Source of the DNA: JAVBKV01 sp031553885
GTDB taxonomy: Bacteria > Bacteroidota > Bacteroidia > Bacteroidales > Azobacteroidaceae
Assembly (NCBI GenBank): GCA_031553885.1
Contig: JAVBKV010000026.1
Span: 6,707-70,706, forward strand
Reading direction: 5' to 3'
Length of the DNA stretch: 64,000 bases
The notes beneath the pieces are model-generated. The model was given only the letters and a program-made list of their open reading frames with translations. It was not told the origin of the DNA and made no database searches. Shown here piece by piece: positions 43,796 through 52,288 of this stretch. A program made the translations under genes and the position numbers. Position 1 is the first letter of the stretch, and every line of letters begins with the position of its first letter.

Positions 43796-45244
43796 TTAAT
43801 ATACTTCCATGTTCGAAATAACCGGACACGCTTTTGATTCGGTTATACGGACACGGAGATGTTGCGTCTCTACAGGTGAAACCGGTAGAATCCGTTTATG
43901 TCCGATTGTAGTTCCCGTTCCTATGGGTTTCCAGTCTCCATTTTCCAATCCCTCCACAACAAAAGCTTTTATCCGTTGTCCCAAACGGATGTACTCCTGC
44001 AACACCACATAATGAACGTTTTTTGGCTCACCCAGATCAATTTCAACAGAACCGGTAGTCATTTCGTCGTCAGTCGCCCAATACGTTTCCGGATCCCCAT
44101 CCGTAACATGCTGAGCCGAATAGGTCTTGGATTTACCCCGGTAGGTATCTGCTTTGGCTTTTGCACCGGCAGCCAGGTTAACAAAGAATGCTTCATCGAT
44201 CCGTTGTTTCCAGCCTTTCAGAGCCTGTATATCATTATCGTGCAACAATCCCCGCTGATCGGGAGGCAGATTCAGAATCAGGTTGGAGCCTCTCCCTACG
44301 GATTCCAGGTATATTTTAAATAAGTTTTCTGAAGTTCGTACCAGACTGTCTTCCTTGGCGTGATAAAACCATCCCGGCCGGATCGAGACATCCACCTCAG
44401 CAGGAACCCAGGAAGTTCCGTCTTCCGACCCATGGTTCAGCAATTCATTTATTCTGGATTTGCCAGGATGGAGGGTATCATTGTTAATCGTACACCAGTT
44501 CGGATCCCCGGCATATCCTTTTTCATTACCACACCAGCGGATATCCGGTCCGGCATCACTAAACATCATGGCCCTGGGTGCCAATCCCCTGACAATCTGC
44601 TGGGTTACCGGCCAGTCATAATACGTTGTATTGTCTATTCGCCGGATTTCCCGGGCTCCTCCGTAATACCCGTCTCCTCCGTTGGCTCCATCAAACCAGA
44701 CTTCAAAGACAGGCCCATACGATTCGATCAGTTCCTTCAACTGGTTGCGGTAATAAGTAATGTATTCCTCTTTTCCGTAAACCGCAGAATTTCTATCCCA
44801 GGGTGAAAGGTAAATTCCAAATAAAATTCCATGTTTACGACAGGCGTCTGAAACTTCCCGTACCACATCTCCCTTTCCGTCACGAAACGGACTGTTTTTA
44901 ACCGAATGCTCCGTATATTTACTGGGCCACAAGCAAAATCCGTCATGATGCTTACACGTCAGCACTAATCCTTTCAAGCCAGCTTCCTTGATTGCCAGAA
45001 CCCACTGTTCAGGATTAAATTCAGTCGGATTAAAAATGGAAGGGCTTTCATCTCCATACCCCCACTCTTTTCCGGTAAATGTATTGGTGGTAAAATGAAT
45101 AAATGCATATTGTTCCAGGTTTTGCCATTCCATCTGGTAAATATTCGGGACAGGCAAGACAGCAGCAGGAGGAGGAACCTCTTTTTTACACGAAGCACAT
45201 AACAAAAGAACAAATAAAAGCCAGGTCTGCTCGATGTTTTTCAT
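43796..45244 (-). CDS. GH29 alpha-L-fucosidase lipoprotein with C-terminal F5/8-type domain
   Basis: 482 residues. The lipobox is LLLCASC (Cys19). The catalytic barrel contains HFTTNTF, TCKHHDGFCLWPS and EVWFDGANGG, whose Asp is the GH29 nucleophile. The C-terminal about 125 residues look like a CBM32/F5-8C carbohydrate-binding domain (TYWATDDEMTTGSVEIDLG). It likely removes fucose from host or plant glycans. It is the first gene of a minus-strand run. Confidence 0.95.
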   Translation of the reverse strand: MKNIEQTWLLFVLLLCASCKKEVPPPAAVLPVPNIYQMEWQNLEQYAFIHFTTNTFTGKEWGYGDESPSIFNPTEFNPEQWVLAIKEAGLKGLVLTCKHHDGFCLWPSKYTEHSVKNSPFRDGKGDVVREVSDACRKHGILFGIYLSPWDRNSAVYGKEEYITYYRNQLKELIESYGPVFEVWFDGANGGDGYYGGAREIRRIDNTTYYDWPVTQQIVRGLAPRAMMFSDAGPDIRWCGNEKGYAGDPNWCTINNDTLHPGKSRINELLNHGSEDGTSWVPAEVDVSIRPGWFYHAKEDSLVRTSENLFKIYLESVGRGSNLILNLPPDQRGLLHDNDIQALKGWKQRIDEAFFVNLAAGAKAKADTYRGKSKTYSAQHVTDGDPETYWATDDEMTTGSVEIDLGEPKNVHYVVLQEYIRLGQRIKAFVVEGLENGDWKPIGTGTTIGHKRILPVSPVETQHLRVRITESKACPVISNMEVY

Positions 45245-45267
45245 ATAATATTTTTTAATTTAAAATA

Positions 45268-45275
45268 CAAATTTA
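45268..45275 (-). promoter_or_regulatory. -7 promoter element of the fucosidase gene
   Basis: Read on the minus strand this is TAAATTTG (TAnnTTTG), 24 bases before the start codon. Confidence 0.5.
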
Positions 45276-45379
45276 CTATATATTTCAGGAAAAACAAAGA
45301 TGCGGTGCTAAAAGGTTTGCTATTAACCCGTCGCGTCCGTCCTCAATGATGCTCAGCCTGCAACGTGACAGGTAAAAAC

Positions 45380-45417
45380 CAAAGAGGTTATTCTCCCAAA
45401 GGAAAACAACCTCTTTG
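45380..45417 (-). terminator. Terminator of the DUF308 gene
   Basis: CAAAGAGGTT (45380-45389) pairs with AACCTCTTTG (45408-45417). On the minus strand it is followed by a GTTTTTAC run. Confidence 0.75.
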
Positions 45418-45455
45418 TTCTGTTTATTAAAAGAAAATCCGTCTTCTGACGTTTT

Positions 45456-46052
45456 CTATAAGGTTTCCATCTTTTTTCTGAATGCATCGCTGTTGTCTTT
45501 CAACTTTTTCAAATCGAAGGACAGCATAATACGGAAAATACCTATAAAAAGAAAAGCGAAAGCCGTAATATAGACAGCTGTTAATGCACCTGCTGCCGGA
45601 ATAACAATAACAGCCATCGAACAAAGTACAGCCAGAATACCAAAGGCAAGATACCAGCCCCAATTACGGGAACCGTAATGTTGCAAATCGATGGCAAATC
45701 CGATCGAAGAAAATCCACGGAACATTAACCAGAATGCAATTAACAAGGGAACCATAGCCATAGCTACCTGGGGCAGGCAGATCAATACGATACCAATCAG
45801 TAAATCCAGAATACCACAGGCCAGGTACCAGCCCCAACCCGAAAGATTACCTTTATTGGTAACGGCAAATAAGATTTCAAAAATTCCGCATACAAAAATG
45901 CAGATACTGAATACCAGACTCAGTGCAACAAATGCATCAACAGGTTGAAACATAAGTAAAAGAGCAAATGCAACAAAGAGAATCCCCAGGATAAGGGACA
46001 ACCACCAGTTTTTTACGGAATACCGTACTTCATCCATTAATTCACTTTTCAT
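45456..46052 (-). CDS. HdeD/DUF308-family membrane protein
   Basis: 198 residues with six membrane segments in three similar pairs, rich in short Gly/Ala segments (WWLSLILGILFVAF, GWGWYLACGILDLLIG, NWGWYLAFGILAVL). It matches the HdeD family, acid-resistance-associated membrane proteins in enterobacteria. The mechanism is unknown. The promoter word CAAATCTA is at 46083-46090. Confidence 0.88.
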   Translation of the reverse strand: MKSELMDEVRYSVKNWWLSLILGILFVAFALLLMFQPVDAFVALSLVFSICIFVCGIFEILFAVTNKGNLSGWGWYLACGILDLLIGIVLICLPQVAMAMVPLLIAFWLMFRGFSSIGFAIDLQHYGSRNWGWYLAFGILAVLCSMAVIVIPAAGALTAVYITAFAFLFIGIFRIMLSFDLKKLKDNSDAFRKKMETL

Positions 46053-46082
46053 AGCTACATCATTTATTTATTTTTAATAAAA

Positions 46083-46090
46083 CAAATCTA
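46083..46090 (-). promoter_or_regulatory. -7 promoter element of the DUF308 gene
   Basis: Read on the minus strand this is TAGATTTG (TAnnTTTG). A direct repeat TTTAATAAAACAAA flanks it. Confidence 0.45.
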
Positions 46091-46222
46091 TCTTTAATAA
46101 AACAAACCAATCGGTCATTCTGTTCTTAAAATAAACTTCTAATTGAAAAGCGAATTTACTCAGAGCTCATTTAATTACATGACAAACAGCTAGTTACAAT
46201 CAGCTTTGCTTTATATAGTTAT

Positions 46223-46541
46223 GGCCTAAAAACGAAGGTTTTATCTTATGTGAAAAAAGACAGCGAGAAACCCAACGGGAACCTGCCTTTGAGGTGCCGC
46301 ATTACGGTTGACGGCGAAGCTAAACAGTTCAGCTGCAAGATGGATGTTCCACTCCACCAGTGGAATATGAAGAACCACAGTGCATCGCGAAAGAGCGCAC
46401 AGGCGCAGAAAATCAATATCGCCAGACGGAATCCGAATGGACATAAGCCGTCGCTATCAGGAGCTGATACTGGCTGTAAGGCCTCATATCAGACCTGTCG
46501 TAAAGCCGGAAGTTTATAAAAATAAAGGTTTTAAACTATAA
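46223..46541 (+). pseudogene. Tyrosine-recombinase (integrase) N-terminal remnant
   Basis: The frame reads LKTKVLSYVKKDSEKPNG, then LRCRITVDGEAKQFSC and VPLHQWNMKN, typical of the arm-type DNA-binding domain of Bacteroidota phage or conjugative-transposon integrases. After KIN a frameshift near 46425 moves the homology to IRMDISRRYQELILAVRP and a stop at 46539-46541. No initiation codon precedes the homology and the catalytic domain is gone. It marks this islet as acquired DNA. Confidence 0.8.
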
Positions 46542-46566
46542 ATGAGGTTATGTTCAAAAGATTTTA

Positions 46567-46574
46567 TATATTTG
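46567..46574 (+). promoter_or_regulatory. -7 promoter element of the toxin-islet operon
   Basis: TATATTTG matches TAnnTTTG. It implies a short leader of about 12 bases before the transglutaminase-like gene. Confidence 0.45.
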
Positions 46575-46592
46575 TCAGTCATAAGGAATTAA

Positions 46593-47681
46593 ATGAAATA
46601 TTTACTTTACATATTGCCTTTTATTTTCTTCCCTCAGCTAAATGCCCAATCTTATAGTTCTGAGCAAGGTAAAGCTGATTCCCGGAAGAACAAAGATGCT
46701 TTAAATCAGCCGGTTCCCACCCATATTCAAAAACAGTTTGATATTGCTATCAATGAGATAGAACAGATGTTGAAAGGAGAAAAAACGTTGAATTTCAAAA
46801 GAGCGGTATATCTTGTGGAAAACGCTTATTACGAAGGTAAAATCAGTTGGGAGGAATATAATAATGAGATATTGAGAATAAAGCCTATTCTTGATAGAAT
46901 GATTGACAATCGTAATTTGCGACAATATAAAACAGCAGGAAATTGGGCTGTATTTACATATATGTCGGATAGCATTCCTGAAAATGAATTTAAGCCATAC
47001 CAGTATGACTTTGAAAGTTTGATGAGTGATTCGGATCGGGAAAGTTATATGGTATCGCGCCTGTTGAAAACTAAGAAAGGAAATTGCAGAGCATTACCCT
47101 ATTTTTATAAGATTCTAGCCGATGAGGTTGGTGTGGAAGCATTTATAGCACTTGCACCAATGCATTGTTATGTAAAACACAGGGATGAACAAGGAAACTG
47201 GTGGAATCTGGAAATGACAACAGGCTCCTTTTCCCGCTCCAGTTTCATAATGGAAACATTTAATGTTTCGGAAACCGCAATAAAAAGTGGATTATTTATG
47301 AAACCATTGTCAGATAATGAGTCTGTCGCATACTGTATATACGACTTGTTATCGTTTTACGAAGACAAAACAGGTAGATATTCCGATGATTTCATTAAAA
47401 GGTGTTATGAAATTGGTTTGCAATATTATCCCAACAGTCAATTACAAATCAGCAAGGTAAATGATTTGCAGTTTCGGTTAAGTCGTAAAATAGCTGAAAA
47501 AGGATTGAGAGGATATAGCGATTTAGTCAATTATCCCGAACTAATGACCGAATTTGAAATTATGAGTGCCACTTTTGAATATCTTTCAGAAATCGGATAT
47601 ACTACAATGAAAAACGAAGATTATGAAAAAATGGTTCATAATGTAAAAGAGAAACAGACAAAATTAAATTCTGAGAAATAA
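46593..47681 (+). CDS. Secreted transglutaminase-like cysteine protein
   Basis: 362 residues with a signal peptide (ending in QLNAQ). In the core, KKGNCRALPYFYKILADEVG gives Cys165, MHCYVKH gives His191 or His196, and WWNLEMTTG gives a possible acidic or polar partner (Glu207, Asn205). This is the transglutaminase/papain-like order Cys-His-acid. The C-terminus is helical. It precedes the Rhs-core gene by 12 bases, so it is probably in the same operon. It might process or crosslink the downstream protein, but that is a guess. Confidence 0.8.
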   Translation: MKYLLYILPFIFFPQLNAQSYSSEQGKADSRKNKDALNQPVPTHIQKQFDIAINEIEQMLKGEKTLNFKRAVYLVENAYYEGKISWEEYNNEILRIKPILDRMIDNRNLRQYKTAGNWAVFTYMSDSIPENEFKPYQYDFESLMSDSDRESYMVSRLLKTKKGNCRALPYFYKILADEVGVEAFIALAPMHCYVKHRDEQGNWWNLEMTTGSFSRSSFIMETFNVSETAIKSGLFMKPLSDNESVAYCIYDLLSFYEDKTGRYSDDFIKRCYEIGLQYYPNSQLQISKVNDLQFRLSRKIAEKGLRGYSDLVNYPELMTEFEIMSATFEYLSEIGYTTMKNEDYEKMVHNVKEKQTKLNSEK

Positions 47682-47693
47682 TAGAACAATAGA

Positions 47694-48716
47694 ATGAATA
47701 TGAAAAAGCTAATTCTATTTTTGAGCACAGGAATGTTTGGTGTATTAAATGTTTTTGCACAAACACCTTACGACAACTTTGCCCCTGAGCAGAGTGTAAA
47801 ATCAATAATTGAATTGCCCCAAACGCAATTTAGAGTAGCAAATGCCAATACTGAAGGCGAGGTATGCTATGCAGAGTTTGATAAAAACACATTGTCCTTA
47901 AATCTACTGGATGAGAATGACAATGTAATTAAAACATTAGTATTTGATCCAAATGAAAAGAAATTTCTAACTATGGATCCGCTTGCTGAAAAGTATTATA
48001 GCATTAGCCCTTATGCGTTCTGTCTCAATAATCCAATAAGGTTTATTGATCCATTTGGAAAGGATGTTTGGGAAATAAATAGCCAAGGTGAAATAATAAA
48101 CCGTATAAAGGATAAAACACAAGATGCATTCTATATGGTCGCCCAAGACGCAGACGGCAATTATCAACGTACATTTACGACCGATGCAGAAGGAAATAAA
48201 AATTATAATTCTATTTCATTTAAATATGGAACTGTTGAATCCCAAAGATCTATTTCTTTTTCTCCTGACAATAAAACGACAAGCTCTTATGATGTGTATC
48301 AAGTAAGAGGAGATGCAAATGGCTCTGCCCTTTTTGAGTTCATGTCAAATAATGTAACAGGTAGTAGTTCGGAGGTGGAATTTAGTCATTTCAAAACCGG
48401 TGTCGTAGGAGATAAAGGTTTGAATTTTTTGACTACATCTCATGAAGCGAGCAAAGAATCCGGAGCTAAACATCTAATTAATGGACAATTGAATCAAGGA
48501 TATTTTATCAGGGAGTTTAACCATAGCCACCCACGGTCTGCATATCCTTCCGGTCTTTATACACGTGGTAACGACATAGGCGTAGTAACAACAATTACTA
48601 ACATTTCTAAATATTGGCAATATACTCCTCCCAGTTTCAATATATACCATGTTCCATCACGTAAAATGATTCCTTATACACCCAATTCTCAGCCACACAA
48701 TTTTGGACTTAGATAA
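47694..48716 (+). CDS. Secreted short Rhs-core protein with C-terminal JAB-like toxin domain
   Basis: 340 residues. A Sec signal peptide (about 1-22, ending in NVFAQ) is followed by about 70 residues of linker and the Rhs-associated core motif FLTMDPLAEKYYSISPYAF then LNNPIRFIDPFGKD (91-124). No YD repeats or shell precede it. The variable C-terminus (about 125-340) has LFEFMSNN, VEFSHF with Glu229, LTTSHEAS and NHSHPRSAYPSG with Asp294 in RGNDIG: Glu, His-Ser-His-Pro, Ser and Asp are the JAMM zinc motif. I match it to JAB-like toxin 1 domains of polymorphic toxins. A small exported protein gene follows 7 bases later. Confidence 0.82.
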   Translation: MNMKKLILFLSTGMFGVLNVFAQTPYDNFAPEQSVKSIIELPQTQFRVANANTEGEVCYAEFDKNTLSLNLLDENDNVIKTLVFDPNEKKFLTMDPLAEKYYSISPYAFCLNNPIRFIDPFGKDVWEINSQGEIINRIKDKTQDAFYMVAQDADGNYQRTFTTDAEGNKNYNSISFKYGTVESQRSISFSPDNKTTSSYDVYQVRGDANGSALFEFMSNNVTGSSSEVEFSHFKTGVVGDKGLNFLTTSHEASKESGAKHLINGQLNQGYFIREFNHSHPRSAYPSGLYTRGNDIGVVTTITNISKYWQYTPPSFNIYHVPSRKMIPYTPNSQPHNFGLR

Positions 48717-48723
48717 AATAATA

Positions 48724-49272
48724 ATGAGAGTAGTAACATTTATAATATTATTTTTAATATCATTGGTTGCAGTACAAGCTCAAAGGCCTACTAAAACAAA
48801 TGAAGTTGTAACGAAGACAGAAAAAGTCAAATTACAGCAGTTAGTTATTGAGGATACATCATTCATAACAACAATTGACAGCTTATCGCGAAATACGACA
48901 TATCCTTTAAATTTAAATGCCAAGGGAAATAATATATTGTATTTAAATATTTTTCTATCATGTCAAGATAGTAATATCTTATATTCTATTCATTTAACTA
49001 AGGAAAAACAATTTGTATATAGAAAGGGAATATGGGGATTCTTTGAAATTGGAAAAACAATGTTTGTAATACAAGGAGATAATATACCCGAACTTTTTAA
49101 GTTTACAGGAAAGTTAAAACCTTTTAATTATACAACACCCCTTGGATATAAAATGACTGACGGAAGTATTTTACCTATGGCAACAGTTGACATTAACGAC
49201 TCACAAGTTGCGCTTGTATACACTTACGCAGAGGGAAAAATAGAGTTGCAACAAATAATTGAAGGGTATTGA
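48724..49272 (+). CDS. Small exported protein, candidate immunity partner
   Basis: About 182 residues from MRVVTFIILFLISLVAVQAQ, a clear signal peptide; an earlier ATG at 48703 overlaps the toxin gene and would bury the signal. The mature part is beta-rich and contains no known catalytic motif. Position right after a JAB-like toxin domain is where immunity genes sit. Export would suit protection against a toxin that acts in the envelope. Family unknown. Confidence 0.6.
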   Translation: MRVVTFIILFLISLVAVQAQRPTKTNEVVTKTEKVKLQQLVIEDTSFITTIDSLSRNTTYPLNLNAKGNNILYLNIFLSCQDSNILYSIHLTKEKQFVYRKGIWGFFEIGKTMFVIQGDNIPELFKFTGKLKPFNYTTPLGYKMTDGSILPMATVDINDSQVALVYTYAEGKIELQQIIEGY

Positions 49273-49293
49273 TTTTATTTCTTGCCAGTGTAG

Positions 49294-49374
49294 AATCCTC
49301 TCGTTCAACATATAGATCCTAGTAAGGATTTAACAGTATATTCTTATCCAGGCCAATATCAACAAATGGAGTAA
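49294..49374 (+). pseudogene. Orphan coding tail
   Basis: An open stretch without a start reads NPLVQHIDPSKDLTVYSYPG then QYQQME and stops at 49372-49374. It resembles the tail of a toxin tip, perhaps displaced when the JAB domain was acquired. It is short, so this is uncertain. Confidence 0.35.
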
Positions 49375-49435
49375 TTCCTTATTTATCCGAATACAAAAGT
49401 ATATTCCAAGAATAAAACGTCAAGGCTGAAATGAA

Positions 49436-49487
49436 TTTTATCGGGAATCTTCCTTTCTCGTACCTCGAAAGAGTATTCCCGATAAAA
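49436..49487. terminator. Long hairpin ending the toxin islet
   Basis: TTTTATCGGGAAT (49436-49448) pairs perfectly with ATTCCCGATAAAA (49475-49487). An inner CTTTC/GAAAG stem extends it. It probably ends transcripts of the islet. Confidence 0.6.
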
Positions 49488-49686
49488 ACCTTGTCTTATT
49501 TATTCTTTCCAGCTGAAATACGCACGGTTACTAACTCACGACATCTGAATCTCAAAAAATCTACTAAAAAATTATTCTTCAATTGGTTAAGTCAAACCGA
49601 TGAAAATCTAAAATAACAATCATGGGACCAGACATTTGTCGTTTGTTAATATATGTTATTTAATCCGAAGATAATAAGTATATTAC

Positions 49687-49694
49687 TACCTTTG
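49687..49694 (+). promoter_or_regulatory. -7 promoter element of the PAP2 gene
   Basis: TACCTTTG (TAnnTTTG), 49 bases before the ATG. Confidence 0.55.
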
Positions 49695-49742
49695 TAACAG
49701 TCTTTCAAACAAATACAATAGTTTCACAGACAATCAAACAAA

Positions 49743-50435
49743 ATGCTTGAACAAGAACTGCAATTAGAAAGAGACCTTTTCTTCTTTCTTAATGGAAGTG
49801 ATTCCTCTTTTCTGGATCATTTTATGTGGATGTATTCTTACATGTGGACATGGGTTCCTTTCTACCTCTGCTTCCTGGTTGTTTTTATTTACAAAAAAAA
49901 TTGGAGAGAATGGCTATTGGTCCTCTTGGCAATGGGATTGATCGTCCTGCTGTGTGATCAGATTTCATCTGGTTTCTGCAAGCCTTTCTTTCATCGTTTC
50001 CGTCCTACCCATCATCCCGATTTCAAAGATACGGTCGATATTGTACTGGGATATCGGGGAGGTAGATATGGCTTCATATCCGGACATGCAGCCAATTCCT
50101 TTGGCTTTGCTACGTTAACAGCCCTTATTTTCCGGAACCGGTTATTTTCCTGGATGATCTTTATTTTTGCAATTCTGACAGCCTACTCCCGGATTTATTT
50201 AGGTGTCCATTTCATCTCGGATGTAATAGCCGGGGCTTTAGTCGGAATACTTGCCGGATGGCTTGTCTATGAACTCTATTTGTATGGAAGACAGAAACTA
50301 CTCAAGATTAACCGGAAAGAATCCATGGTTCCGATTTATACCCCCAAACAGTCTTATTTTCTGTGTGGAGCCTATTGTTGCGTTATCGTTTTACTATTAG
50401 CCTTTAGTAATCAATTAGTTAAATTTTTAAGCTGA
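49743..50435 (+). CDS. PAP2-family membrane phosphatase
   Basis: 230 residues with six membrane segments. The three phosphatase motifs are present: KPFFHRFRP, SGHAANSFG and SRIYLGVHFISD. In bacteria such enzymes dephosphorylate undecaprenyl pyrophosphate or phosphatidylglycerol phosphate, or lipid A. It stands alone with its own promoter. The exact lipid cannot be told. Confidence 0.93.
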   Translation: MLEQELQLERDLFFFLNGSDSSFLDHFMWMYSYMWTWVPFYLCFLVVFIYKKNWREWLLVLLAMGLIVLLCDQISSGFCKPFFHRFRPTHHPDFKDTVDIVLGYRGGRYGFISGHAANSFGFATLTALIFRNRLFSWMIFIFAILTAYSRIYLGVHFISDVIAGALVGILAGWLVYELYLYGRQKLLKINRKESMVPIYTPKQSYFLCGAYCCVIVLLLAFSNQLVKFLS

Positions 50436-50557
50436 GAATAAAAATTATTCTGTAACATTTATTTCACCAAAATAATTTGATCATATCATTATTTTGTTTA
50501 AGTTAGAGGCGTGATTTGAGAACACAATTATTAATAACACTTAAAAAGATAAATGCC

Positions 50558-50836
50558 ATGAAAACAGTAACATTTAACGAACTTCGCAGAATCAAGGACA
50601 ATTTACCCGACGGAAGTATCCACCAAATTGCCGCAGAGTTAGGCCTGACAGACGAAACAGTACGTAACTATTTTGGAGGATACAATTACAAGGATGGAAA
50701 AAGTTGCGGCGTACACATTGAACCGGGTCCCGACGGAGGTATTGTCATGTTGGACGATTCTACTATTTTAGACAAAGCACTGATTATCCTGGGTGAAACT
50801 ACTCACAAAGTGGCTTCTGTTAAAGAAAATGTTTGA
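50558..50836 (+). CDS. Small DNA-binding protein with helix-turn-helix
   Basis: 92 residues from MKTVTFNELRRIKD; the ATG 42 bases upstream gives a poor N-terminus. A helix-turn-helix is visible in SIHQIAAELGLTDETVRNYFGG (about 19-40). The C-terminal half (VHIEPGPDGGIVMLDD) is beta-rich. Related short DNA-binding proteins are common in Bacteroidales. It precedes the Usp gene across a heptad repeat. Targets unknown. Confidence 0.82.
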   Translation: MKTVTFNELRRIKDNLPDGSIHQIAAELGLTDETVRNYFGGYNYKDGKSCGVHIEPGPDGGIVMLDDSTILDKALIILGETTHKVASVKENV

Positions 50837-50844
50837 AAAAAATC

Positions 50845-50957
50845 AAATTTTGAATTTTGAATTTTGGATTTGAACTAAAAAACACATTTCGTGTTTTATT
50901 TATAATTGGCTAATGCCAATTTCGGATTCAAAATTCAAAATTCAAAATTCAAAATTT
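50845..50957. repeat. Heptad-built inverted repeat TTTTGAA/TTCAAAA
   Basis: Arms 50845-50874 and 50921-50957 contain tandem TTTTGAA words and their complement. In the loop are ACAC-type and AATTGGC-TAAT-GCCAATT (50904-50921) hairpins. The 14-mer at 50904-50917 is the inverted copy of 9509-9522. It fills most of the gap between the HTH gene and the Usp gene. Confidence 0.65.
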
Positions 50958-50964
50958 TAAAATC

Positions 50965-52077
50965 ATGGAAGACAAACTCGTTACCTTAGCCATACACACC
51001 TATCAAAAGGCACAGATACTGAAAACGTTATTGGAAAGCGAAGGCATTGAGGTCTATCTGCATAATGTCAACCTGATCCAACCGGTCGTTTCCTCCGGAG
51101 TAAGGGTACGGATCAAAGAAAGCGATCTGCCTGCTGCCCTGAAAATCATTGAAGACTCAAACATTTTCAAAGAAGAAACTTTACCGAAAAAAGAAGAGAA
51201 TCTTACTAAACAGATCCTGATTCCGGTCGATTTTTCCAAATATTCCACCCAGGCCTGCGAATTAGGTTTTCAATATGCTAAAGATACTGAGGCTGAAGTT
51301 GTCATTATACATGCTTATTTCACGCCATTCTTCCCATCCAGCATCTCGCTGAACGACACATTTACCTACCAGACTACGGATGAAGAAACAATCACCCGTC
51401 TCATGGAAAAAGCAAAGGAGGATCTCAATAAATTTGCCTCTTTCATCACACAAAAAATTGAATCCGGACAATGGCCGGATGTTCCTTTTTCCTGCCTGTT
51501 ACGGGACGGATTACCGGAAGAAGAAATAGTGAATTACAGCAACGAATTCAAGCCGGTACTAATCATCATGGGAACCCGTGGAAAAAGTCAGAAAGATGCA
51601 GACCTGATCGGTAGTGTGACTGCTGAAGTAATCGAAATGGCCAAAGTTCCTGTTTTTGCGATCCCGGAAAATACTCCGTTCAAACAATTTTCAGAAATAA
51701 AAAAAATTGCTTTCGGTACCAGTTTTGAACAAAAAGACCTTATTGCGGTAGACACCCTGTTTAAAATGTTCCAATCATTCGACATTGAATACTACCTCTT
51801 CCACATTGCTACTCATGAGGATGCCTGGAACGAAATCAAACTGGCAGGAATCAAAGACTACTTTGAAAAACAATATCCGCATAGTCATATCCGGTACGGA
51901 ATCATCGATGCCAGTGATTTTGTATTGAATCTTGAAAAATTCATCCGGAATAACTCCATTGACATCATTTCTTTAACAACCCATAAGCGAAACCTTTTTG
52001 CACGGATGTTCAACCCCAGCATGGCCCGGAAAATGTTATTCCATACTGATACTCCGATGCTGGTACTGAGGTCGTAA
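50965..52077 (+). CDS. DUF2007 plus tandem universal stress protein
   Basis: 370 residues. The N-terminal about 75 are a DUF2007 domain (AQILKTLLESEGIEVYL, VRIKESDLPAALKII). Two Usp domains follow: the first from QILIPVDFSKYSTQA with the nucleotide-binding-type GTRGKSQ motif, the second from KIAFGTSFEQ with HKRNLFARMFNPSMARKML. The second has lost parts of the ATP-binding glycine motif. It probably acts in general stress or energy sensing. Function is by family only. Confidence 0.9.
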   Translation: MEDKLVTLAIHTYQKAQILKTLLESEGIEVYLHNVNLIQPVVSSGVRVRIKESDLPAALKIIEDSNIFKEETLPKKEENLTKQILIPVDFSKYSTQACELGFQYAKDTEAEVVIIHAYFTPFFPSSISLNDTFTYQTTDEETITRLMEKAKEDLNKFASFITQKIESGQWPDVPFSCLLRDGLPEEEIVNYSNEFKPVLIIMGTRGKSQKDADLIGSVTAEVIEMAKVPVFAIPENTPFKQFSEIKKIAFGTSFEQKDLIAVDTLFKMFQSFDIEYYLFHIATHEDAWNEIKLAGIKDYFEKQYPHSHIRYGIIDASDFVLNLEKFIRNNSIDIISLTTHKRNLFARMFNPSMARKMLFHTDTPMLVLRS

Positions 52078-52122
52078 CCCATAATTATCCCGTATTTCTT
52101 TCCTAATCCCAACAAAATATCG

Positions 52123-52130
52123 TAAATTTG
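52123..52130 (+). promoter_or_regulatory. -7 promoter element of the mutA-mutB operon
   Basis: TAAATTTG (TAnnTTTG) implies a start near 52137 and a leader of about 150 bases that contains the 32-bp inverted repeat. Confidence 0.6.
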
Positions 52131-52154
52131 CGAAAACTTTGTTAGAATGAAAGA

Positions 52155-52241
52155 AATGAAAAAATAAAGGAAGTGAAAAAATGAAAATAAGAAGAGGGTT
52201 TATGCTTCATTTCATTTTTTCACTTCCTTTATTTTTTCATT
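52155..52241 (+). repeat. 32-bp perfect inverted repeat in the mutA leader
   Basis: Arms 52155-52186 and 52210-52241 are perfectly complementary with a 23-base loop. The arms contain repeated TGAAAAAAT words. It lies between the promoter and the mutA start, so it could act on transcript elongation or stability. Confidence 0.75.
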
Positions 52242-52288
52242 GTTTTAATTTAAATGTACCACCAACTAATAATTTTATTAACAAATTT

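Larger units (their letters stand above)
49375..49742. other. Intergenic region with a hairpin and the PAP2 promoter
   Basis: Holds a long hairpin (49436-49487) and a TACCTTTG word (49687-49694). A 61-codon open frame at 49431 overlaps the hairpin and has no coding character. Nothing else is seen. Confidence 0.5.

Noticed and set aside
46250..46519. Intact 89-residue small protein
   Set aside because: Its sequence is an integrase N-terminus that continues in another frame, with no start codon before the homology.
49431..49616. Small 61-residue gene
   Set aside because: It overlaps a perfect hairpin, has no coding character and no ribosome-binding signal.
52181..52288. Signal-peptide-like extension of MutA
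   Set aside because: It is encoded by the leader inverted repeat; MutA is cytoplasmic and MSNSKEKLF is the natural start.
52131..52288. Cobalamin riboswitch before the B12-dependent mutase
   Set aside because: The leader is a simple AT-rich inverted repeat with no B12-box-like sequence.
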